The notes under the pieces: generated by a model
Databases searched by the model: none
What the model was told of the DNA's origin: nothing
What the model saw: the letters and a program-made list of their open reading frames with translations, nothing else
Source: Solenopsis invicta
Lineage: Eukaryota > Arthropoda > Insecta > Hymenoptera > Formicidae
DNA length: 64,000 nt
Direction of reading: 5' to 3'
Assembly (NCBI RefSeq): GCF_016802725.1
Contig: NC_052669.1
Coordinates: 10,687,770 to 10,751,769, forward strand
Part shown: positions 56,363 to 64,000 of the stretch, one piece after another
How positions within the stretch are numbered: the stretch's first letter is position 1
How the letters are laid out: each line of letters begins with the position of its first letter
Translations under genes and position numbers: made by a program

Positions 56363-57267
56363 TGTTCAAAAAGTACCGCTCCTTCGGAAGGTAACAGGAT
56401 GGCAATAAAGTGCGCGCTAGGGCCAAGCGTCCCTACGCGCATCTCTTGGGCTATGTATTACTACGCGCGCGTGGCGCTGTTGTCACGAGGGCAGCAGCGT
56501 CTTGCGTCATTCGGTTTTTCGTCTACGATCGGGGGAGACGCACGTGCTTCTGGTCTGCTGAAAAAAGAGTGAGTTGCTGCGCAGCGGCTTTACGCGATTG
56601 TTCAAGTTAGAGTTTCTAATACAGTCGGGTGCTTTTAGCACATGTACGACCGAGGCACGGTTACCTAGAGAAAGTAAGAACTCGAGTAGACAGTCGGGTG
56701 CTGTTAGCACATTTGCAATCGTGGCTTCCTCTCTCTCTCTCTCTCTCTTTGAGACACGCACGTACTACGTACGCACAGAAAAATCTAGAGGCTGCTAGCC
56801 TGTCGGTTGGGGCTCTCAGCCTATTGCAAGGAACTGCAAATCTCTCCCTTATAGCAGCGTCAAGAGGATCACGGACGACGAGATAGAGTGAGGCGAACTT
56901 CCGACAACCGTGCAATCCGAAGATCTCACTGCGGCTTGCCGGAACTACCAATCCCTGCCCCCACCGAGTGCAACAGACCGTCCAACACAGCTAACTACTA
57001 CCTCTTTTTTTTGATTCATTATATTCTCTTTAGTTGTCATATCATTTTAATAAGAGTTTATTACTGTCGTTACTTACTTACTAAAATACATTTAATGTGA
57101 AAGACACGTGATTCTCTCCCATCGCTTTGTTTGCCTTCCGCACTCTTTGTACAGTCCTGTTACCATAACCTTTCTTCCCCCCTCTGTTTCTTTCGCCCCC
57201 TCTTTCCCTATCCCTTTTCTCGAATAGTTTTCCGAGCAAAAATACCGTTCAGCGTATAATCAAAACA
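56363..57267 (+). repeat. 5' LTR of the BEL/Pao element
   Basis: 905 bp, starting TGTTCAAAAAGTACCG and ending ATAATCAAAACA. It contains a CT run and two tandem-like GTCGGGTGCT…TAGCACAT segments. ORFs in it recur identically in the 3' LTR and are not genes. Confidence 0.97.
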
Positions 57268-57270
57268 TTT

Positions 57271-57288
57271 TGGTCCTTCGAGCCGGAT
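57271..57288 (+). other. Primer-binding site, tRNA-Tyr-like
   Basis: TGGTCCTTCGAGCCGGAT begins 3 nt after the 5' LTR. Its first 17 nt complement the 3' end (acceptor stem plus CCA) of insect tRNA-Tyr as I remember it. This would prime minus-strand DNA synthesis. Confidence 0.75.
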
Positions 57289-57375
57289 ATATTATTTCAG
57301 ATTTATTATTTCGGACATATTAGCTTGGAGATTATTTCGGATATATTAATTCGGCGGTGAACGAAGGAGAGAATC

Positions 57376-60300
57376 ATGAGGTTAACTCACGTCGAGCATC
57401 ATGTTGAGCAGCAGCTCGTGCTTATGAAAACCATAGGGCAATCCTATGAAAATCTTGTGAAGAATGGCATGGAAAGTGTAACTTCTCAAAGAATCAACGT
57501 ACGCCTCTCGGCGCTCAAGGATAATTGGGACAAGTTCTGTGTAAAACATGATGCCATTACATTGGCTGTTAAACAGTTGAATGACAACGATAGGGAGAGT
57601 ATAATGAGGCATTCCTATTTTAAAGATAATTTATTTTCCGTCGTAAACGAAAGTTATTTAGAGTCTGTAGAACGGTTCAATTCTGCTTTGGATTCACAAT
57701 CGGAATATGGAAGCATTCCGGGAACGTCCTCTTCAAGGCACGTTTCGGAATCAACTTCCGAGATCGTCGCGTTTATTAATCGATCGCAACTTCCCCGCTA
57801 TGACATTCCCAAGTTTAATGGAAATCACGCGGACTGGCTCTATTTCAAAGATCTCTTTACTAGTTTAGTCATAAACAATTCCTCACTAACTAACATCGAA
57901 AGATTACAATACTTGAAGACTAGTTTAACAGGATCGGCATATAATCTATTGAAAAACACTATGCTTACGGGCGGTAATTTCTCTAACGATTGGAAAGCTC
58001 TCGTGTCGTTTTACGAAGACAAAAGGATGTTAGTCAATTCCGCGAGAACGTCATTATTCAGTCTAAAGCCGATGACGAAGTCGACAGCGGGAGAAATGGA
58101 GAAATTGTTTACTGGCGTTATGGAGACATATCGAACCTTAGACACGTTGGGAAGACCAATTCATCATTGGGATGATATTCTAATTTTTATGGTCATACAG
58201 CGACTCGACTCTGATACCGTAAACATGTGGGATCTACATCGGGGTCCCTCTAACGAACTTCCGACATGGAAACAGTTTGAAGAGTTCTTCCGAAATCGAC
58301 TTATGAATCTGAAGGGTCATGAAACGCGAAAGGGAAAGTTCGTTTCTCAGTTAAATCCAAGTAGTGTCAAATCTCATTACCAAGGCAAAAACAAGACCGT
58401 TAAATCGTGTTCGTTCTGTTCCGAAAATCATTGGTCCGCCAGTTGCCCGCAATATGTCTCCAAAACTGTACAACAACGCGTAGTACTTGTCCAGAAACAT
58501 AACCTATGCTTCAACTGTCTCGGCCCGCATCGGGCATCAGCATGTCGTATAACTACACGTTGTAGAAAGTGTGCTGGAAAGCATCACACCACGCTTCATC
58601 GTAGCAATTTGGAAAGCACAAAGTCTAATAGCAATTCGGCGAAATTGGCAACAGGAAAACCTAACGAACCGACTACAACTAAGCCTGACAACACGGAGAC
58701 AACTACCGGCTCTCAGGTTTTACATTCTGCACTTGGAAATGAAGTCAAAACGCCATATGTTCTACTGGCAACCGCTCTGGTTACTATCACATCCGAACAC
58801 GGAAATTCTTCACACGCACGAATTTTGATTGACCAAGGCTCGGAGGTGTCGTTAATTACGGAACGATTAGTACAGCGTCTACGGCTACCACGTACTCGTT
58901 CTCACATTCCACTGATTGGAATAGGAGGTGTCGCGTCTAACCGAACTAAAGGCATGACCTCCTTTAGCATAAAACCTCATTTTAAGTCTTCCTTCCAGTG
59001 TTCAATAGCCGCGCATATTTTACCAAAGCTCACGTCGACAATTCCATCGGTCTCCTTGAAGAATCACGGCTGGTCACATTTGGACGGGATCCAGTTGGCG
59101 GATCCGAATTATTTAGCACCCGGTTCAATTGATGTTATTCTAGGAGCCGACGTCTTCGGTCAAATCATTCAAAACGGTATACGAAAGGGATCGAATAACG
59201 CTCCAATGGCTCAGGCTACAAAACTTGGATGGATTATTTCCGGACCAACGAGTTCTCAATCAACACCTGGCGGTTCTCAAAGTTTTCACGTATCACTCGA
59301 AAGTGATCTATTCGGCCTAATGCGTAGATTCTGGGAACTTGATGAAATCGCTCCTTTCAAGACTTCATCTCGGTCCACCGACGAACAGGCTTGTGAAGAA
59401 CATTTTAAGTCTACTCATTCTCGAACGGAACATGGTCGCTATGTAGTGAGATTACCCCTCAAGGAGCCTGTCAATAAACTGGGGGATTCCAAGGCCAAAG
59501 CCGTTCGATTGATCAAGAAGTTGTCATGCAAATTTTCTTCCAATTCCGAGTTTTCGCGGTTGTATGCAGATTTCATCGACGAGTACGAAAAACTGAATCA
59601 CATGAAGATTGTTCCGAAAGATACGACTGACCCTCCGATAACTTACTATCTTCCTCATCACGGAGTTTTAAGGGAGCATAGTCTTACTACGCGATTACGT
59701 GTGGTTTTTAACGGATCGAGTCCAACAACATCCGGACATTCACTTAACGACTTATTACACACTGGAGCTAAACTTCAAACTGATCTGTTCGACGTGTTAA
59801 TATGGTTTAGACTATTTCGCTATGTGTTTTCTACGGACATAGAGAAAATGTTCAGGCAGATTAACGTACAGGAGGATGACTGGGATCTCCAACGGATTCT
59901 CTGGATTGACAACGAAGGTCATTTACGCACATACCACCTCACTACCGTAACGTATGGCTTGGCTTGTGCTCCTTTCTTAGCCCTGCGTACCTTGCAACAG
60001 TTGATAGAAGATGAAGGGACAAAGTTCCCGCTTGCTGTTCCGTCGTTAAGCAAAGGAAGGTATGTCGATGACATCTTTGGAGGTGCGGATACTCTTGAAC
60101 AAGCTCAAGAAATTGTAAGGCAATTAAATCAACTGTGCATGGCGGGCGGCTTCAAATTACAAAAATGGGTGAGCAATGATTCGAGCATGCTCTCTTCTGT
60201 CTCCACAGATAAACAAAATAACTCTAAATTCATAGAACATAAGGAGAACTTAGTCGTCTACACGTTGGGACTTGGCTGGCAACCATCCACAGATACCTTT

Positions 60301-62631
60301 ATTTTTAAATATACTCTTCCAGCAGAAGGTGTGATCACGAAACGATCTACCTTGTCTACTATAGCAAAACTGTTTGACCCCCTAGGGTTTCTATCTCCGA
60401 TCACCATTACTGGCAAACTCCTAATTCAAGAATTATGGACGATAAAATTAGGTTGGGATGACCCTTTGCCAGACCACGTTGCTAGTAAATGGATTACATT
60501 TATCGGATCTCTTCAGGATACGCCAAAATTCACGCTCCCACGATGGATAGGGTGTTCTAACGATCGCCAAGTTGAGATTCATGGGTTTTGTGATGCGTCA
60601 CAGCAAGCCATGGCAGCTGTTGTGTACCTACGGACATCGTGCGAGGAAGAGGCAGTAAACATCAGATTTGTGGCCTCGAAAACCAAGGTCGCTCCATTAA
60701 AGCGATTGACAGTCCCCCGATTAGAGTTATCAGGTGCAGTCTTATTAACCAAACTGGTCTCCCATCTGTTACACGTATTGGAATGGAAGAATCTACGCAT
60801 AATACTGTGGACCGACTCATCTATCACACATACGTGGCTGAACAGCCATCCCTCTCGATGGAAGGATTTTGTCTATAACAGAGTTTGTCACATCCAAGAA
60901 ACAATACCTCAGGCCGAGTGGAGGTTTGTGCCAGGTACGGACAACCCGGCCGATTTTGCTACACGAGGTCTAACAACCTCACAGCTGTCGGAGCTTTCAA
61001 GTTGGTGGTGTGGGCCTTCATGGCTCTCCCAACCTTCGTCAGCCTGGCCAAGACTCCCTACGGAAAAGCCCATACGAGAAAACCTTGAAGAAAGACCTAC
61101 GAAGGTTCTTTCAGTTAACACCAAGAATTATACGCCATGGGATCTAATCAATCGATATTCCAGCCTTGTGAAGTTGTACCGAATTACGGCCACTTGTCAA
61201 CGAGCAGTCTCTCGTTTCAAAAGGTGTACCGCCATGTCAACTTTCGGTCCTCTAACTACGCAAGAGTTAGTGGACGCTAAATTCTACTGGGTCAAGGAAA
61301 TCCAAAGGGCTTCATTTCAGGGTGATCTACAGCTGCTCTCCAAGGGGCGACCTATTTCAAAGTCAAGTCCGCTTGTCCGTCTCACACCATTTCTAGATGC
61401 CAAGGGACTTCTGCGAGTCGGAGGTCGTCTTCAATTCTCTTCTCTTTCTCAAGATGAAAAGCATCCCCTAATCTTACCAAGGGAATCAACTTTGACGTCA
61501 CTCATTATTCGAGATGCTCACTTGAGGACCTTGCATGGAGGCACACAGATCACTTTATCTCTTTTACGAAGCGAGTATTGGATTATAGGAGGAAGAGCTC
61601 CTGTCCGATCTCTCATCATCAAATGTGTTAAGTGTGCCCGCTACAGACAGACAAGGGCAAAGCAGTTGATGGGTCAACTACCCGCTACCCGAGTCTCGCC
61701 CAATCGTCCTTTCGAACATACGGGCATTGACTATGCAGGACCATTCGTGACGAAAACGTGGAAAGGGAAGAACGCACGCACGTATAAATCTTACATCGCG
61801 GTATTTGTCTGCTTCTCGACTTCTGCAGTGCACTTAGAATTGGTTACGGATTACACTGCGGAGGCTTTCATCGCCGCGTATAAGCGTTTTACGTCAAGAA
61901 GAGGAATTTGCGTCACGCTTTCAAGCGATTGCGGCACTACGCTCAAAGGATCAGACGCGGAATTACGAAGATTATTCTCGCAATCCACGGAGGAGTCAAC
62001 CAAACTCGCCACGCTACTTGCAAATGACGGGACGCAGTGGAAGTTTAACCCTCCTTCCGCTCCGCACTTCGGAGGGAAGTGGGAAGCGGGGGTTAAATCG
62101 GTCAAATACCACCTTCGTAGAGTTATAGGGGATACTCTCCTAACTTATGAAGAAATGACTACCCTACTTTCACAGGTGGAATCCGTTCTCAACTCCAGGC
62201 CTTTGTGCCCTCTCACTGACGACCCTGACGATCTAAACGCACTTACACCTGGGCACTTCTTGCTGGGTAGTGCTCCAGTTATTGTTCCGGAACCTTCCCT
62301 GGACACGGTTAAGTTAAGTCGATTATCGCGATGGCAACTAGTTCGGCAGAAGCTTGAGTCGTTTTGGTCACAATGGTCTAAGGAGTGTCTTCAACGCTAT
62401 CTTTCGGTATACAAATGGAACAGAGTGAATAAATCCCTCGAGAAAGGGACTTTAGTTCTGGTAGTTTATGATCGGTACCCGCCTTCAAAATGGCCATTGG
62501 GGCGCATTATCCAAACACACCCGGGTAAGGACGGTCATACTCGAGTTGTCACGATACAAACTCAAACTTCAGTCCTAACACGACCCATTGCAAAAGTTTG
62601 TCCCCTTCCGATCGAGCAAGACACATTGTGA
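57376..62631 (+). CDS. BEL/Pao Gag-Pol polyprotein
   Basis: One uninterrupted ORF of 1751 aa. Order, with approximate residues: Gag-like N-terminal half (1-340); zinc knuckles at about 345-357 (CSFCSENHWSASC) and 378-406 (CFNC and CRKC pairs with His); aspartic protease motif LIDQGSE (about 484); reverse transcriptase with YVDD (about 896); RNase H with CDAS (about 1071) and WTDSS (about 1144). The integrase has an HHCC-type start (LHGG…CVKC, about 1385-1420), then DDE residues in GIDYAGPF (1450s), SSDCGT (about 1515) and KWEAG (about 1568). A C-terminal domain typical of this family follows. No envelope-like ORF is present. All enzymatic motifs look complete, so the copy could be competent or nearly so. 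Confidence 0.95.
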   Translation: MRLTHVEHHVEQQLVLMKTIGQSYENLVKNGMESVTSQRINVRLSALKDNWDKFCVKHDAITLAVKQLNDNDRESIMRHSYFKDNLFSVVNESYLESVERFNSALDSQSEYGSIPGTSSSRHVSESTSEIVAFINRSQLPRYDIPKFNGNHADWLYFKDLFTSLVINNSSLTNIERLQYLKTSLTGSAYNLLKNTMLTGGNFSNDWKALVSFYEDKRMLVNSARTSLFSLKPMTKSTAGEMEKLFTGVMETYRTLDTLGRPIHHWDDILIFMVIQRLDSDTVNMWDLHRGPSNELPTWKQFEEFFRNRLMNLKGHETRKGKFVSQLNPSSVKSHYQGKNKTVKSCSFCSENHWSASCPQYVSKTVQQRVVLVQKHNLCFNCLGPHRASACRITTRCRKCAGKHHTTLHRSNLESTKSNSNSAKLATGKPNEPTTTKPDNTETTTGSQVLHSALGNEVKTPYVLLATALVTITSEHGNSSHARILIDQGSEVSLITERLVQRLRLPRTRSHIPLIGIGGVASNRTKGMTSFSIKPHFKSSFQCSIAAHILPKLTSTIPSVSLKNHGWSHLDGIQLADPNYLAPGSIDVILGADVFGQIIQNGIRKGSNNAPMAQATKLGWIISGPTSSQSTPGGSQSFHVSLESDLFGLMRRFWELDEIAPFKTSSRSTDEQACEEHFKSTHSRTEHGRYVVRLPLKEPVNKLGDSKAKAVRLIKKLSCKFSSNSEFSRLYADFIDEYEKLNHMKIVPKDTTDPPITYYLPHHGVLREHSLTTRLRVVFNGSSPTTSGHSLNDLLHTGAKLQTDLFDVLIWFRLFRYVFSTDIEKMFRQINVQEDDWDLQRILWIDNEGHLRTYHLTTVTYGLACAPFLALRTLQQLIEDEGTKFPLAVPSLSKGRYVDDIFGGADTLEQAQEIVRQLNQLCMAGGFKLQKWVSNDSSMLSSVSTDKQNNSKFIEHKENLVVYTLGLGWQPSTDTFIFKYTLPAEGVITKRSTLSTIAKLFDPLGFLSPITITGKLLIQELWTIKLGWDDPLPDHVASKWITFIGSLQDTPKFTLPRWIGCSNDRQVEIHGFCDASQQAMAAVVYLRTSCEEEAVNIRFVASKTKVAPLKRLTVPRLELSGAVLLTKLVSHLLHVLEWKNLRIILWTDSSITHTWLNSHPSRWKDFVYNRVCHIQETIPQAEWRFVPGTDNPADFATRGLTTSQLSELSSWWCGPSWLSQPSSAWPRLPTEKPIRENLEERPTKVLSVNTKNYTPWDLINRYSSLVKLYRITATCQRAVSRFKRCTAMSTFGPLTTQELVDAKFYWVKEIQRASFQGDLQLLSKGRPISKSSPLVRLTPFLDAKGLLRVGGRLQFSSLSQDEKHPLILPRESTLTSLIIRDAHLRTLHGGTQITLSLLRSEYWIIGGRAPVRSLIIKCVKCARYRQTRAKQLMGQLPATRVSPNRPFEHTGIDYAGPFVTKTWKGKNARTYKSYIAVFVCFSTSAVHLELVTDYTAEAFIAAYKRFTSRRGICVTLSSDCGTTLKGSDAELRRLFSQSTEESTKLATLLANDGTQWKFNPPSAPHFGGKWEAGVKSVKYHLRRVIGDTLLTYEEMTTLLSQVESVLNSRPLCPLTDDPDDLNALTPGHFLLGSAPVIVPEPSLDTVKLSRLSRWQLVRQKLESFWSQWSKECLQRYLSVYKWNRVNKSLEKGTLVLVVYDRYPPSKWPLGRIIQTHPGKDGHTRVVTIQTQTSVLTRPIAKVCPLPIEQDTL

Positions 62632-62668
62632 CATATTCGTTAATGCTCATTAACGAAGGCGGGCGGTA

Positions 62669-63572
62669 TGTTCAAAAAGTACCGCTCCTTCGGAAGGTAA
62701 CAGGATGGCAATAAGGTGCGCGCTAGGGCCAAGCGTCCCTACGCGCATCTCTTGGGCTATGTATTACTACGCGCGCGTGGCGCTGTTGTCACGAGGGCAG
62801 CAGCGTCTTGCGTCATTCGGTTTTTTGTCTACGATCGGGGGAGACGCACGTGTTTCTGGTCTGCTGAAAAAAGAGTGAGTTGCTGCGCAGCGGCTTTACG
62901 CGATTGTTCAAGTTAGAGTTTCTAATACAGTTGGGTGCTTTTAGCACATGTACGACCGAGGCACGGTTACCTAGAGAAAGTAAGAACTCGAGTAGACAGT
63001 CGGGTGCTGTTAGCACATTTGCAATCGTGGCTTCCTCTCTCTCTCTCTCTCTTTTCGAGACACGCACGTACTACGTACGCACAGAAAAATCTAGAGGCTG
63101 CTAGCCTGTCGGTTGGGGCTCTCAGCCTATTGCAAGGAACTGCAAATCTCTCCCTTATAGCAGCGTCAAGAGGATCACGGACGACGAGATAGAGTGAGGC
63201 GAACTTCCGACAACCGTGCAATCCGAAGATCTCACTGCGGCTTGCCGGAACTACCAATCCCTGCCCCCACCGAGTGCAACAGACCGTCCAACACAGCTAA
63301 CTACTACCTCTTTTTTTGATTCATTATATTCTCTTTAGTTGTCATATCATTTTAATAAGAGTTTATTACTGTCGTTACTTACTTACTAAAATACATTTAA
63401 TGTGAAAGACACGTGATTCTCTCCCATCGCTTTGTTTGCCTTCCGCACTCTTTGTACAGTCCTGTTACCATAACCTTTCTTCCCCCCTCTGTTTCTTTCG
63501 CCCCCTCTTTCCCTATCCCTTTTCTCGAATAGTTTTCCGAGCAAAAATACCGTTCAGCGTATAATCAAAACA
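62669..63572 (+). repeat. 3' LTR of the BEL/Pao element
   Basis: 904 bp, a near-identical copy of 56363-57267. Confidence 0.97.
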
Positions 63573-64000
63573 AAAGTCATGAACAATGAAAAATGAATTC
63601 TAATTTTTAAATTGTTTAACATGATTTCCAATGCTTCCAGTTTATCAATTTGATTTTCAATACATTGCTTTTGATTCAAGATAAGATCTTTTGATTCGGC
63701 GCAATATTGAATATTAATAGGGCGGCAAAATCTTGCAGATTGTGAAGCTCTATTATTCCACAATATAATGTTTGACGAAGTTGATAGGCGTAACGGTATA
63801 AGCGTAGTAGCGAAAAGATTTTCATCGTTAATATTGCTCATGCTCATATCTGAATACCGTTGTTTATACGCCGAATGCCCAGAACTTCCATCAAATCCCC
63901 ATGAACAAATTAAAACAGCTTCAAGTTCTGTCGTCTTACTATTTTCCATGCTCTTAATGATTACATCTTGTTGTAGTTTTATAATTCTTTCTACCGTGTG

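Larger units (their letters stand above)
56363..63572 (+). mobile_element. BEL/Pao LTR retrotransposon, near-intact, TSD AAAGT
   Basis: The LTRs are 56363-57267 and 62669-63572, both TG…CA and differing at about seven positions by eye (including simple-repeat length). A 5-bp duplication AAAGT flanks the element. A primer-binding site and one long ORF are present. The polypurine-like tract GAAGGCGGGCGGTA lies just before the 3' LTR. The low LTR divergence implies recent insertion. Confidence 0.96.
55385..63949 (-). pseudogene. Transib transposase gene, split by a BEL/Pao insertion
   Basis: The N-terminal-side part (63949-63578, upstream portion outside the window) contains CSWGFDGSSGHSAYKQ with the first catalytic Asp. 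The C-terminal part (56362-55385) begins LIDGK, which should hold the second Asp. It then has a zinc-binding start (CSICQATPKQFN), LHCWIRFLECCLHISYR, DGNTARR, an HKVLIHG-like segment (HKVLIYG) and EEASEARNKHYKAYR, matching the RAG1 region around its catalytic Glu. It ends in an acidic tail. AAAGT is duplicated at the break (56358-56362, 63573-63577), and the frame is continuous across it once the insert is removed. No other lesion is seen in the visible parts. DDE transposase of the RAG1/Transib family. It is inactive here because of the insertion. Confidence 0.85.
54811..64000 (-). mobile_element. Transib (RAG1-like) transposon, interrupted by BEL/Pao element, runs off the window
   Basis: The terminus starts CACAGTG (54811-54817), then a 12-nt interval, then GAAAAAGTG (54830-54838). 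About 550 bp of noncoding sequence follows, then the transposase gene on the minus strand (55385-56362 continuing at 63578-63949 and beyond). The other end lies beyond 64000. The element sits inside a MITE D. Confidence 0.8.

Noticed and set aside
56410..57100. Cluster of small ORFs
   Set aside because: They lie in the BEL LTR and recur at 62716-63257; they are not genes.
57376..62631. Possible envelope gene making the BEL element an endogenous virus
   Set aside because: Only one Gag-Pol ORF fits between the LTRs; no further ORF of size remains before 62669.

Overview
This is a eukaryotic window from an insect genome, most likely Hymenoptera and possibly an ant. The lineage is inferred from AT-rich introns, secreted ferritins in a head-to-head pair, insect-type single-copy kinases and PLC-gamma, and a dense mixture of DNA transposons with very long ACGC microsatellites. 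There is no bacterial-style operon content.

Host genes, with exon structures read from splice sites and all exon phases checked: Aurora kinase (+, 7016-8516); an NVL/smallminded-type double AAA+ ATPase (-, 9347-13329) convergent with it; licorne/MKK3-6 (-, 20074-21744); a divergent ALDH16A1-like pseudoenzyme candidate (+, 33367-35924); secreted ferritin heavy chain (-, 36804-41740) with a canonical iron-responsive element upstream, head-to-head with ferritin light chain (+, 43433-44405); and phospholipase C gamma (-, 46444-52685), complete with split PH, EF, X, nSH2, cSH2, SH3, Y and C2 domains.

Mobile-element regions fill the rest. Positions 1-6090 hold nested MITEs and a 4-kb fold-back element with 1.35-kb arms carrying gene-fragment-like sequence. 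Positions 13850-18776 are a decayed P-superfamily-like element (8-bp TSD, THAP and P-type C-terminal remnants) with other elements inside it. Positions 22551-32921 hold MITEs, a LINE with ORF1 and ORF2, hAT-like MITEs and a Mutator-like fold-back element with a 9-bp TSD. Positions 54074-64000 hold a hAT-like MITE, then a Transib (RAG1-like) transposon whose transposase gene is split by a nearly intact BEL/Pao LTR retrotransposon (56363-63572, 5-bp TSD AAAGT).

The nesting lets many target-site duplications be read directly by comparing filled and empty copies. The most notable results are a MITE family that always sits in CTG/CAG, a Transib terminus resembling a 12-spacer recombination signal, a perfect ferritin IRE, two GC-AG introns in one gene, and precise insertions that can be undone in silico to restore reading frames.
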